From the NCBI GenBank assembly GCA_037954665.1, contig JBBMOL010000039.1:3844001-3908000 (forward strand): 64,000 nt of DNA. The letters run 5' to 3'. Both the position numbers and the translations under genes were made by a program. Below the pieces are notes generated by a model that was not told the origin of the DNA, did not search any database, and saw only the letters and a list, made by a program, of their open reading frames with translations. Positions 1 to 10,269 of this stretch are shown here, one piece after another; the stretch's first letter is position 1; every line of letters begins with the position of its first letter. The stretch is from Laguncularia racemosa (Eukaryota; Streptophyta; Magnoliopsida; Myrtales; Combretaceae).

Positions 1-1151
1 TCATCAACATGGTTGACATTATTCCCATCTCGCTTCCCTTTAAAGGTATTTAGCCTTAGGAATCAAAGGTAAATTTCATCCAAGTAAATAATGGCTTCTT
101 TTAGAGGCTTTACATATGGAGCAAACATATAGTTTTACACAATCTACCTAGTACGATGACCAACTAGAGGAGATCACCCCATTATGACTTAATGAAGGGA
201 AGTAGAACCAATGAATTTTAGGATGGATTGTCTTGACATCTATCGGTTATATGCGTCTATAGCAAACCTTGAAATCCATAGCAATGACCACTACCCAAGA
301 GACGCTCTGGTCAAATCCAAATTGTCGCGCTACTTTTGTATGGAGAATACACAACGATTCCTAATTTCGGCATGTTACCATTTGAGCCTTTCCTACCTAA
401 TAGTGAGGGAAGACTTCTTGGAACACACCATTGAAGGAAGTTAGCCTCAAAAGATTAATCTTACAAGTTTCCTCAATTCTCTAAAGGGATAAGACCCTAT
501 GTGTCGATCGGATAATACTTGCTACATGTATGGTATCTAGAAATCTTGTTTATGTATGGGCAAAATGCGAACTCTTTGATATTATAAAAAAGTTTATGCA
601 ATTGACCTCAAGTTATGTGCTCATACTTCTCTATCCTTCCATAAAAGTAATCGATCCTCACTAAGTGGACCACTTAGATTAAGTTTTACATAGCCTAACA
701 ATACCTTATAGGATTGTGTGCATGCTTTCATTTTACAACATGCTTAGTACTGTTGTAATTTTTTTTTTCCTAAAATTATGAAGTTTTAGGAGGAGATTGA
801 TGTCCTCAAGAGTGTATGTGAGTTCACCCTAAGAATCTATAAAGGTATGAGTTTGAACACTCCACTTGGATATAAAAGCTTACCAGTACTTCATGTCCTC
901 CATCTTGGGGAAGTTAAATTACGATGACATGTATATGACATCGAAGATCTTGGCCTGTTTTAGTGTTAGTTTGTAATCTTTATGTTTTGTAATGTACTTC
1001 GACTATGAGTGCCAATTGCAAACAATGCACTTTAGGATGTTAAATTGAGTCAAGAGTAGAGGAAGCTATTTCCTTTCACTCTTGAGGATTCTCGATTCAC
1101 TAGTGTTAAAAATTATAAGGGAATCTTTAGCATGATAAACTTCAATGACCT
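1..1151. other. AT-rich intergenic sequence, no gene seen
   Basis: No reading frame here resembles a known family. The only ORF of note (211-444, + strand, 77 codons) has no recognisable motif and no plant-like start context. The stretch may include old repeat sequence, but no boundaries could be seen. Confidence 0.5.
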
Positions 1152-2580
1152 TGATATTATAAGTAAGTGTATCTATCGATTAATGTAATATAGTGAACTA
1201 ATTACGAATGTCGTCATACAAGGACTACAATTACTAATATTAACTAAGACTTTATTATATAATCGTCAAATTAAAAAGTATTGATTAATTAAGAAATTCT
1301 AATTGTTTAATTAATAATTATTAAAATAATGAAAAGAAAGTAGATATACTAAAGAGTTTGAATTGTTGTTATAATGATACGTATCTAGATTTAGTTCCCC
1401 CCCTAGAATCATATATAACTTATTAGAGTTAATTCCAATTCTAGTCTTTATTTTATTAACCATAGAAATTCCTTAAGTAAATTAATATCTTTCTCAAGAT
1501 TATTAATTTCTAATCTTAAGTTGATTAATTGAGATCTCTCTCTAATTAAAACCCTTAAAATTGCTTTTATTGATTTTTGAATTCCATTATTAGGTTTGAC
1601 CCTAATTCAGAAGATTTATGTCATCTTATCTCTAAGGTTGCATGCAACTCTTTTCAATTACGCTAGATCTAATTATATAAATGATTTCTCAATATATTTA
1701 TATAATATTAATAATTAATAATTAATACTATAAAAATATTAAATTATTACAATGAAGAACATGTATAATTGAATTAAGATAATAAAAACTTTATTGAATA
1801 ATAACTGAAATAAAATTATATAATAAGTCTAGGGTTCACAAATCTAGATACTAGAAAAATTTAAGCTATCATTATGATATAAAATCTGACAATAAAATCA
1901 AAATAAATTATAATGGAAAGAAAAACCCTTAAAGAAATCCGTTTTTATACTTCCGGATTGTATGAATTGATCTTCAATATTCTTGCTTCTTCAAGGAGTT
2001 CCTCTCTTCGTTTGCTTAAACACTCTCTCTTTCTTTTTTGTTCAGAACTCTCTTTCTTCTTTTTCTTTTCTTTTTTTTCTCACTCATCTCCGTGTCTAGG
2101 GTTTATATCTGGTATTTATATTACTTAGTCGTCAAACTCAACATGACCCTTCAACACAGTCATGTTAAGGTCGTGTTTAGCTTAAATCTTGCAAACGCAT
2201 CTAGATTAGGGAAGATAAAGCCAACATAACCTCTAACACGATCGTGTTACATTGTTGTACTCTGCTTCTATTGCTCCAAAAGTCACATGACCACTAACAT
2301 GATTATGTTGTTTTTTTATGTATATTTCTGGTCTTCCTTTAAAATCAACATGACCATGCTACTTGATTGTGTTTATTCATCAAATGCACAAAATTTCTTC
2401 TTTTTAACTTTGAATCATATGAAACTTGACTCATTTTCTTTCTTTGTTGATTAAAGAATATATTAATCTTGAAATTAAAATATTATTCAATTAGGTAGCA
2501 TATTTCTTTAAAATTCTTATAATTTCAATGAATCAATAAAAAAATCTTGTTTACAAATATATTTTATTAATCATTTATCA
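1152..2580 (-). mobile_element. degraded solo-LTR-like block (Ty3/gypsy type)
   Basis: On the - strand the block runs from TGATAAATG (near 2580) to ATAATATCA (near 1152), so its ends form the short inverted pair TGATA/TATCA. About 460 bp in is a TATAAATA box (2113-2120), and palindromic motifs lie upstream of it. The last ~80 bp resemble the 3' end of the Athila LTR at 59860-59964, with the same 'AGTCCT..GACGAC..TACACTT' order of words. No primer binding site follows and no coding remnant is joined to it, so it is probably a solo LTR. The flanking 5-mers (GACCT and GGTCT) agree at only three positions. The right-hand boundary is the weaker one. Confidence 0.42.
2141..2355. repeat. cluster of palindromic ACACGATCGTGT-type motifs in LTR U3
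   Basis: A perfect 16-bp palindrome, TAACACGATCGTGTTA, lies at 2234-2249. Degenerate relatives surround it (AACATGACC, CACAGTCATGTTAAGGTCG, ACATGATTATGTTG, AACATGACCATG). All are upstream of the TATA-like box when read on the - strand, so they belong to the U3 part of the putative LTR. Confidence 0.55.
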
Positions 2581-2935
2581 GGTCTATTTGCAAGCATTAG
2601 CATATGTAATCCCTAAATTCCATTGTTCATCCAAAAGGAGCTTCCTTGGAAGACCTTATTAGCCTAGTTACTAGGGACAAATGGAACCATTGGTACCCAT
2701 CCCCCATTGTAAGTCAACACCTCCTTCTATTAAGCAACCTTAGTAGTTTATGGTAGAATAATTCTAGCTATAATTGATAATTTGTCAAGCCTGAGTCTAG
2801 TGTCACAACCCAGTGTTTGGACTTTAAGTAGTTGATACCAACAACCCAAGTGAGACCTAATGTTACCTTGAATCTACATTTTGTTGCAATGGCTTTACTT
2901 GGGAAAGAAGTAGAGTCATAAAGTGACCATATGAA
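2581..2935. other. intergenic, nothing recognised
   Basis: Unique-looking AT-rich sequence with no supported ORF, RNA gene or repeat boundary. Confidence 0.4.
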
Positions 2936-3440
2936 AAGGAAAGAAAAAAAAATGTATCATTTTTATAATTAGAAAAGAAGAAGAAGAAGAAGTAGCATTA
3001 ATTATTATATAAAAGAGATATTTATTATATGTTAAAAAAGGAGAGGAAAGGAGATATTTATGGCATGTTAAAAAAAGAAAAAGAAAAAGGAGGAAATGGA
3101 AATATATATTACAAGTTTGAAAAAAAAAAGGGAAAGTTTTATTATAGGTTAAAAAAATGAAAAACATTAATTAAAAATTAAAGGAGAGTTACAATTAAGA
3201 GAGAGAGAAAGAAGAAAGTTCAAAAAAAAAAGAAAAAGAAAAGAGAAACAAACAAAAGACATCCTCAAAGGAGAAAGAGAGAGAGAGAGGACTAAAATTT
3301 GAAATTAAAAAAAAAAAGAAAAAAAAATACTCAAGAAGAGTTTCATGACATCTCCAAAGGTCAAAATTTTAAAAAATAAGTAAACCAAAAAAGAAAGGAA
3401 GACAAAAATTGAAAGAAGAAGAAGAAGAAGAAGCTAGAAA
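2936..3440. repeat. purine-rich (A/G) low-complexity tract with GAA and GA runs
   Basis: The + strand is almost pure purine over ~500 bp. It includes GAAGAA runs (2974-2990, 3414-3432), GAGAGA runs (3200-3210, 3275-3290) and about three degenerate ~55-bp units ending in '..ATGTTAAAAAA'. The ORF on the opposite strand (2916-3167) is a by-product of this composition, being rich in Phe, Leu and Ser. Confidence 0.7.
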
Positions 3441-3975
3441 TTTAAGTACAACAATCCATCCTTTACCAAATATCAATTGTCTCTCTCTCTTTAAGTTTTG
3501 TTTTTGTATCCATTGTCACAACATCACACCAGACATAAATCTACGGTAGATCAACACTTCCATCAATGATTGACGGTAATTGGCAATGGGAGCAAAATGG
3601 CAAATCTAGCGAAATGTGAGTCAACTACTTCTTGGTCCGATGATTTTAGGAAAAAAAGATATTAAATTGTTATTACAAGTATTTGGGTAAAGAATGATAA
3701 TTTTTTATTTTATATAATTATAATTTCATACGAATTCTTATTTCATAAAATAAATAACATAATAGCTATTCTATAAAATAGCTATTATAACGGGATATTA
3801 GTATGGGTGATTTAGTGCATACATTTATCAGGGATAAATAGTGAAAATATTTTTCAAAAAAAAAAAATTGTTTCTGAAATAGACTGTGCTCTACGAAAGT
3901 AGCTGTCGGAATAATTGTTGGCCAATTTTCTTTCAAAAAAATTCATTTTATGTTTCTCATCACGACGGGAGAAAG
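3441..3975. other. intergenic, distal upstream region of the thioredoxin gene
   Basis: AT-rich sequence without a supported gene. An ORF at 3950-4183 on the + strand overlaps the promoter and 5' UTR of the next gene and has no recognisable domain. Confidence 0.4.
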
Positions 3976-3983
3976 ACACGTGG
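3976..3983 (+). promoter_or_regulatory. G-box (ACACGTGG) upstream of the ACHT-type gene
   Basis: A CACGTG core lies about 300 bp before the start codon. G-boxes bind bZIP and bHLH factors and are common in light-regulated plastid-protein genes. Position and motif fit that role; function is inferred. Confidence 0.35.
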
Positions 3984-4243
3984 TGTGGTACTGGAAGCTT
4001 TCCCTTTTAGCCTTATCCAACGAACGAACTTCATTCACGGCTGAACTCCTGGGCCTCTATCCACCGTTAGATGTTCATCCAATTAACTGCCCTATGCAAT
4101 CCAACGGCCAGAAACTCCTCATTCAAGTTTCTAGATTCTGTAACCCCTATTTATTTTCCATTTATCTTATCCTACCCCTCTAACATCCCATTCAACAGCT
4201 TATCCAGTTAAATTTCTCTCCAGGAACTCGAAACCATAACGAA

Positions 4244-4252
4244 TTAGGGTTT
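4244..4252 (+). promoter_or_regulatory. telo-box-like TTAGGGTTT in the 5' UTR
   Basis: The TTAGGGTTT word lies 32 bp before the start codon. A related GGGGTTTCC follows at 4260. Telo-box motifs are frequent near plant transcription starts. Inference only. Confidence 0.25.
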
Positions 4253-4283
4253 GTAGAGTTGGGGTTTCCTTCTTGCTCTGAAA

Positions 4284-5964
4284 ATGGCGGATGTTATAAG
4301 CAAAAGAGGGTTGTTTTTGAATTCTTGTGGAGTTAGAAGCGGAAATAGCTTGTCAGAAGTATGTAAGAATCATAAAGCGGTTGGCTTTGGGGTTAAATTG
4401 AGCCCATGTGTGAAATTGAAGCCTTTAATTATGAGATCTTCGAGTCCATTAAGGTTAGGAAGTGATTTTTATGGGAAAAGGGTTGTTGTACAGCAAAAAG
4501 AAGGGATTTTTAGGGGAGGTAGCTTTAGGGTTTCCCATTTTAACGTTCAGGTACTCGCTTTTATTGCTACTGATTACTTATTGCTTTATATCTATGTTTT
4601 ATTTCTGATGGCTTTTTATTGTTTTGACTATTTAAGGTTTTGTTTCTGAATTTAGGGTTTAAGGGTTCTTTGTGTTTGGACTCTTTATTTTATTCATGAG
4701 GATCTGAAAATTTGGAAACTTTAGGGCGTTGTGTTTGGTTACATGTACATAAGAGATTTAAGATCATAATCCAGTGGTTGCTTTTTGTGAGGCATTCTCC
4801 AGATTCTTGACTTTTGAATATATTGAATTTAAGCTCAAGGAAGTTAACATATGTTGATTACAGGGTAGCCTAACGATTGGGAAAGCTCAGAAGTGGTGGG
4901 AAAAGGGCCTGCAATCGAGTATGAGAGAGGTGACTGGTGCCCAAGACCTCGTGGATTCATTATTGAATGCCGGGGATAAGCTTGTGGTGGTAGATTTCTT
5001 CTCCCCAGGATGTGGTGGTTGCAGAGCACTGCATCCCAAGATATGCCAATTGGCAGAGATGAACCCAGATGTACAATTTCTTCAAGTCAATTATGAGGAA
5101 CACAAGTCCATGTGTTACAGTCTTAATGTTCATGTGCTGCCTTTCTTTAGATTCTATAGAGGAGCTCATGGTCGGCTTTGCAGCTTTAGCTGCACAAATG
5201 CCACGGTTAGTTTGCAGCAATCCAGTTTCTTTAAGGATCTAGTCGTTACATTGCATGACTTGATTTGCACTTGTTTTTCAGTAGCTTTGAGCTACTTAGT
5301 TAAAACTATCATTAGCCTTAGCATACAAATTTGTGCACTGGTTGATGTGATTTGTATATAGCTTTTTGTATATCGTGCATGGACATTGCATCGTGTCTTT
5401 CAGTGGACATCTCCGTGAACTTGTGACTTTGGGCATTATTTACATGAATAATTTGGTTAATTCAGTTTGTTGAACAGTTAGCTTCAATGTAAGTTTTTGA
5501 TTCTCGGTGGCTTATTTAAAATTTAAAGATCATAAAGCTTAGGGCTTTCTTGGATCATTTATCTCTTGATTGTACGTGTGATTCCAAGTTTAACTGGATT
5601 TCCTGGATGCATTGTCATACTGATCCGATTTTGACTTTTCTGTTTCTGGGTTTAACTTAATTGCTCTGATTGGGTATCCTTTATACAGATCAAGAAGTTC
5701 AAGGATGCATTGGCGAAGCACACCCCTGATCGCTGCAGCATTGGACCAACCAAAGGTTTGGAAGAGAAAGAGCTACTAGCTCTAGCTGCAAACAGGGACT
5801 TGTCATTCACTTATATTTCAAGTCCTGCCCAAGTATCTCCTATTCCAGTACATGAAGAAGTGGTAGAGCATACACCACCAGTACTCCCACTTCCTCGTCC
5901 ATTAACTAAATCAAAGTTGGCTCAGGGCACAAAGGGCAAGACCTTGGTTACATCAGGGAGGTGA
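4284..5964 (+). CDS. ACHT4: atypical Cys-His-rich thioredoxin, ACHT4-like, chloroplast (3 exons, 294 aa)
   Basis: Exons are 4284-4550, 4864-5205 and 5689-5964. Both introns are GT-AG and phase 0. The first ~85 residues look like a plastid transit peptide (MADVISK start, Ser/Lys/Arg-rich, few acids). The thioredoxin fold follows, with 'KLVVVDFFSPG' and the atypical active site Cys-Gly-Gly-Cys (C139-C142) in place of WCGPC. The cis-Pro loop 'VLPFFRF' has P182, and the plant-specific tail contains 'GPTKGLEEKELLALAAN' and ends TLVTSGR. Arabidopsis ACHT4 (remembered, 275 aa) matches along its whole length. Family members act in the chloroplast, passing oxidising equivalents between 2-Cys peroxiredoxin and targets such as ADP-glucose pyrophosphorylase. 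The start is the first in-frame Met and matches the family N terminus. A G-box and telo-box lie upstream. The 3' end is tandemly duplicated, but the first stop keeps the protein intact. ACHT4 versus a close paralogue such as ACHT5 is the only doubt. Confidence 0.93.
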
Positions 5965-6060
5965 TGCATACACTACCGGTCCTCCCTCTTCCTTGTCCAT
6001 TAACGCCATCAAAGTCGGCTCAGGGCACAAAGGGCAAGACCTTGGTTACATCAGGGAGGT
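5863..6060 (+). repeat. 98-bp tandem duplication across the ACHT stop codon
   Basis: Unit 1 is 5863-5960 and unit 2 is 5961-6058. The last ~45 bp are identical and the first ~55 bp differ at scattered sites. Each unit carries the codons for the conserved C-terminal residues TLVTSGR, with TGA following at 5962-5964 and again at 6060-6062. Because 98 is not a multiple of three, unit 2 lies in another frame. It becomes 3' UTR after the unit-1 stop. Confidence 0.9.
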
Positions 6061-6600
6061 GATGGGGGTGTTCACGATTGATGACCCAGCTCCATTTCCA
6101 TAGCCGTGTACAGAAATATTGTCTTCTGTTTTGGCTGTCTGTCATGAGATATTTGTTTTGAGAGATGTGGTGAGGGCTAGTGTATAGTGAACCTTGTGTT
6201 GCCCCATGGAATTGCAGCCTCTTGGATTTAGTTTTTGTGGATCCTGGCTTGGTTGTCTCCAGGGGAGTTAGTAGTAGTACCATCAGATAGCAGTGTTTTT
6301 GTTGGTTTTCCCTATTTTGTTTTGTATGTAGCTCCTTCCCTGAAGTTGTAAAGAGCATACCCTTCTGTTAGGCGATTATAAGGTGCCTTATGCTGAAGAA
6401 ATATATGAAAGGAAAGCTGCTTTTTCTTTTTCCCTTTTCCGTGAGTTAGACGACAGGGACTTGAGTCCGTCGAGTAAAGAGCAACCATAAACGTTGTGGT
6501 TGGCTGCCAATTGTTGTGAAATTCTGGAGTCCATTAAATGCCATAGCCAAATAAAAATTGTTTTAAGAATAAAAAGATGATAGGGAAGTAGCATTGTTTC
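5965..6600 (+). other. probable 3' UTR of the ACHT gene
   Basis: The sequence after the stop keeps a more balanced composition until about 6600 and then turns strongly AT-rich. AATAAA-type words occur at about 6547-6575 (CAAATAAAAATTG, AGAATAAAAAG) and would suit polyadenylation near 6580-6600. ORFs on the opposite strand here have no known domain and are read as chance. Confidence 0.45.
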
Positions 6601-6678
6601 GACGGTCGGTAATTCTGCGGAAGGTTTTCTTAGTAAACACTATGCATTAAAATATAAACGTATAGAAAAATGTTATTT

Positions 6679-7170
6679 AGAGAAAAGTATATTTTTAATA
6701 TTTATTAATTATTTTATTTAAGTTTTTAATTTTTTTTCTAAATGAAATTTTAGTATTTTTAAAATTTCATAAAAGGATGATTTTAATTGAATTTATTAAG
6801 CTTTTTATTATTTTTTTAAACTGTATCAACTTGCTTATAATAATTAAATGAATAAAATGATGATACTAAGTATATTTATTTAAATAATATAGTAAAATAA
6901 TATTAAATATATTTAATAGTATACTATAATAAAAAATATAAAAATAATAATTAAAATTAAAAAATAGATTGAAAAAATCTATGTGCTCTTATCACCTTAG
7001 GCAATTAGTCTTAATAAGAATCCAATACATAACATAAGTAAAAAATTTAATACACTCCAAAAAAAATATTTTTATAAAATTTTAAAAATATTAAATATTT
7101 TAAAAAAATATTAATGACTCAAATAAAAAAATAGTAAATATTAATAACTAAAATTATATTTTTCTTATAT
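6679..7170 (+). mobile_element. MITE copy A, ~490 bp with ~100-bp AT-rich terminal inverted repeats
   Basis: The left end (6679-6780) and the reverse complement of the right end (7050-7170) align over ~100 bp. They share words such as TTTTATTTAAG/TTTTATTTGAG and TATTTTTAAAATTT. No coding capacity is present. The element is homologous to the block at 7573-8105 in inverted orientation, including the unique centre. The superfamily is not determined, because the AT-rich ends hide any target duplication. Confidence 0.6.
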
Positions 7171-7572
7171 TCTATTAAGTCTTTAACAAATAAGTGTTTG
7201 CAATATAGTATTTATTGAAAAGTATATTCTGAAATACCATTTCTAAACAGTTGAGAAATGTAAATATATTTTAATTTGATTCTCTTTCATTTTTAAGTTC
7301 ATTAATTTTTTCAATTTTAAAATCAATTATTAAGGTTGTCTTAAAACTCTTGGACTATCTTATGATATTTATAACGTTATTTTTTTATTTTTTTTTTCCG
7401 TTGTAATCTTTAAACATCGATTAAGTATTTAAAGGGGAAATGGGGAAATAAACATGGAGATCATCCATTTTGGAAAGTCGTGAGTACAGATTATCATATA
7501 GACCGTAAAACTAACAATACAGCTCCTTCGAGTTAATGTCCACCAAATACAGAGTTATCCAGTAAAATTAAA
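7171..7572. other. spacer between the two MITE copies, no gene seen
   Basis: AT-rich sequence without a supported feature. Confidence 0.35.
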
Positions 7573-8105
7573 TAGAGAAAAATATATTTTAAGTTTTTAA
7601 TATTTATCTATTTTTATTTAAGTTTTAATTTTTTTTATTTAAATCATTAATATTTTTAAAACCTTAAAAAAATTTATTAAATATATTAAATTTTCTATTC
7701 ATTTTAAGTTGTATTAGCTTTCAATAAATCTTGGACTGGTTGGTGAAAGTGGCTAAGATATATACAAATTTTTCTAGCTTATTTTTTTTAAAATTTAATT
7801 ATCATTTTCTTTTTTATTATTATTTTGATTAATTACATCATTATACATATTTAATATTATTTTTTATTATATTATTAAATAAATACATTTGATTTTTATA
7901 TTATTTTATTAATTTAATTATTATTGACTAATTGAAAACTAATATGTGTTATGGATGGATGGAAAACTTAATAAATTTGATAGAAGACTTATTTTTTAAA
8001 GTTTTGAAAATATCGAGGATTCAAATATAAAAAAAAAAAATTTGAGGAATCATATAGAAAATAGATAAATGTAAAAAAAAATAAAAAATATATATTTTAT
8101 ATTTT
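7573..8105 (-). mobile_element. MITE copy B, same family as copy A in opposite orientation
   Basis: The left end starts AGAGAAAAATATATTTTAAG and its inverted copy ends near 8105. The reverse complement of the centre (AATAATTAAATTAATAAAAT) aligns with the centre of copy A (ATAATTAAATGAATAAAAT). The length is ~530 bp and no ORF is present. Two related palindromic elements facing each other may form a large fold-back structure. Confidence 0.6.
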
Positions 8106-9339
8106 GTAATAATATTGTACAATCGCGAGAAGAGAGAGCAACCTAATGTAAATCATATTTTGAGGTGCAGCTGTTCCTATTACCACACTGCCATTATTCC
8201 GAGGGGTACGAACGGGGAATGAGTAATGGAAGTTCCAAGTTTTTCTTGACCTCATATCAAACGTAAATAACAAAAGAGATGGTTTTTATTTCCTTATCGA
8301 AGCATCGTATACATTAAACATTATATGAAGAAAAATGGTTAAGGGTATTTGATCACTTGTTAGAATATCAAATACATAAATAAATTTTTAATCATTTTAT
8401 GTATATTTGTTTTTTTTTTATAAAGGGTAATCAATTTTAAAAAACTTGAAAACTTTCAAGCGAGTGCCTAGGACATCAACTAAAACAATAAACTTTTTCT
8501 AGCACTTTTCATCAGCAAAATAAAATAAGAAAGTAATATAAATAAAAATCATAAAAAATCAATAAAAAATTATTCGATATTAATCTGTCTCATCGCACTT
8601 AAAATGGCATAACAATAAATTAAGAATATATCTAAAAATACTAAAACATACCTACATTTAAAAAATTAAAACTTTAACCTTCAATATTTATCAAGGCCAA
8701 GCTCTAATCACAATTTTACATGGAGCACAGCCATGCTTGACTCATTTTACACAAACAAACCACCATGGTTCAACTCAACTTGAATTAAGGTGGTTTAGGT
8801 CACCTAGGTTTGATGGTTGTGATGAAATGGTTTAGTAAGGGTTTGATGTGATTAAGTGGTGTAAATCGCAAAGATCCCATGACCACTGTTAGGTGGTTCA
8901 AGTTGTTTCAATTGTAAAGTCATGGTTAGGTGGTTTTGGTTGGGGTTGGTTTTATGTTGTGACTAGTGAGTTAAATGGTCTAGCTCATACTTTCATGTTT
9001 TGTTATTTGAATTACATCAATTTAAAATATGGTATTTAAAAAATTATCTTTTATGTATTTTTTCTTTATGATTATGATGATAGATGTGATTGAATATGCA
9101 AATTGAGTAGTTAAAATTAATATATTTTAAAAGAAAATATACATATTGTTTATATATTAGAAAAAAAGAAAGTTTAATTGGCATTTTTTATAAAAAATAA
9201 ATAAAGTAAAAATAAAGAAATTTAATTCTATAAAAATTTGTTAAGTATTTAGTTTTATAATATATATATATATATATATAATATTTTATTCTTGCTAAGT
9301 ATAGTATTTAAATGGATATCAAAATAATAAAATAAAATA
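8106..9339. other. AT-rich intergenic; TG-rich motif tract at 8770-8990; (TA)n at 9257-9280
   Basis: No supported gene. Between 8770 and 8990 the word AGGTGGTT with TTGGTT-like neighbours recurs in degenerate form. A TA dinucleotide run lies at 9257-9280. Confidence 0.45.
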
Positions 9340-9645
9340 AAACAGCGGGACCCCAAATATGATATACCGTGGGCCCTACTTTCGCATTGTCCATTTATTA
9401 CGAAAAGTAATTCGATAGTTTTGGTGAGAGGGTGATACGTGCAAGCGAATGGTAAGGTTAGAAAAGGAGATGGGATAAGGTTGCGTGTGTGTGCAAGACA
9501 AAGCTTCAACGTGGCCTCTCTTCCTCTGCACACCAAAAGAAACATCACTTTCGCCGTAGCTTCACCCGTGTCATGCGTCCCGCCCTTATCCTCAAGCAAA
9601 GTGTCGTCTCATGGCCAGCTTTTCTAGATCTTTGTGTTTATGGAT
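9340..9645. other. GC-richer island with I-box-like words, next to the inverted-repeat element
   Basis: The composition is clearly less AT-rich than the surroundings, and ORFs are open on both strands (9255-9599 - strand; 9439-9627 + strand). Neither has a domain I recognise. GGATAAGG (9473-9480) and CTTATCCTC (opposite orientation, ~9586) are I-box-like, and CAACGTGGCC is also present. It could be an old promoter or first exon cut off by the neighbouring transposon, but nothing proves this. Confidence 0.3.
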
Positions 9646-9660
9646 CCACTTAATTTTTAA

Positions 9661-9816
9661 TTATATATATTAAATTTTTATTGTTATATATAGAATTACA
9701 TATTTAAATATTTTTTTAAATTACCTAAATATTATATTCATAAAACATATTATTAAAATAAGTTGCGAAAGCGCGAATCACATATACAACTTTAGGGATA
9801 TATAAAAATTCCAGAC
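9661..9816 (+). repeat. left terminal inverted repeat
   Basis: Pairs with 14326-14470. It contains TTGCGAAAGCGCGAA, which would be a perfect hairpin (GTCGCG/CGCGAC arms) if its C-to-T changes were undone. The core is repeated once more at 9832-9868, ~70 bp further in. Confidence 0.75.
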
Positions 9817-9909
9817 TGAAGACGCAAATATAAGTTGCGAAAGCGCGAATTACATAAACAACTTTAAGTATTTTTTCCTCTTTTGTGAACCCTATGAATT
9901 TGTTACTGC

Positions 9910-10020
9910 AAATTTATAAATCTTATAATACTGTAAATCTATAAAGTTTCTGTAAACCTATAAAATTATTATAAAACTATATATGCAAACCTATAAAATT
10001 ATTATAAAAGTATATTTGCA
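9910..10020 (+). repeat. short degenerate tandem repeats (CTATAAAATTATTATAAAA)
   Basis: Two to three units of ~40 bp share the words GCAAACCTATAAAATTATT and TATAAAA. They are part of the left arm of the inverted-repeat element. Confidence 0.5.
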
Positions 10021-10269
10021 AAATTAAAGTAATACAATAAATATATATAGTAACACATAGGAACAAAAATTTGCAGCGACACTTTCAAATATAAATACAA
10101 ATCCTCAGTTTAGTTCATATGTTCACATTTCATATTTCGATATTTGAATTTTCTCTAAAAACAAACTTCATTTTACAAATCTTTGTTTTTACAATTTGTA
10201 TTTTACATAGGTTTTAATCTACTTAAATATATGTATAGAAATTTTTTCATCAAGATCGCAGTATGTTTT

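Noticed and set aside
2916..3167. 83-codon - strand ORF rich in Phe and Leu
   Set aside because: It is the complement of a purine-rich low-complexity tract, so its composition explains the open frame.
4844..5220. - strand ORFs opposite the thioredoxin exon
   Set aside because: They are shadows of exon 2, whose + strand protein matches the ACHT family along its length.
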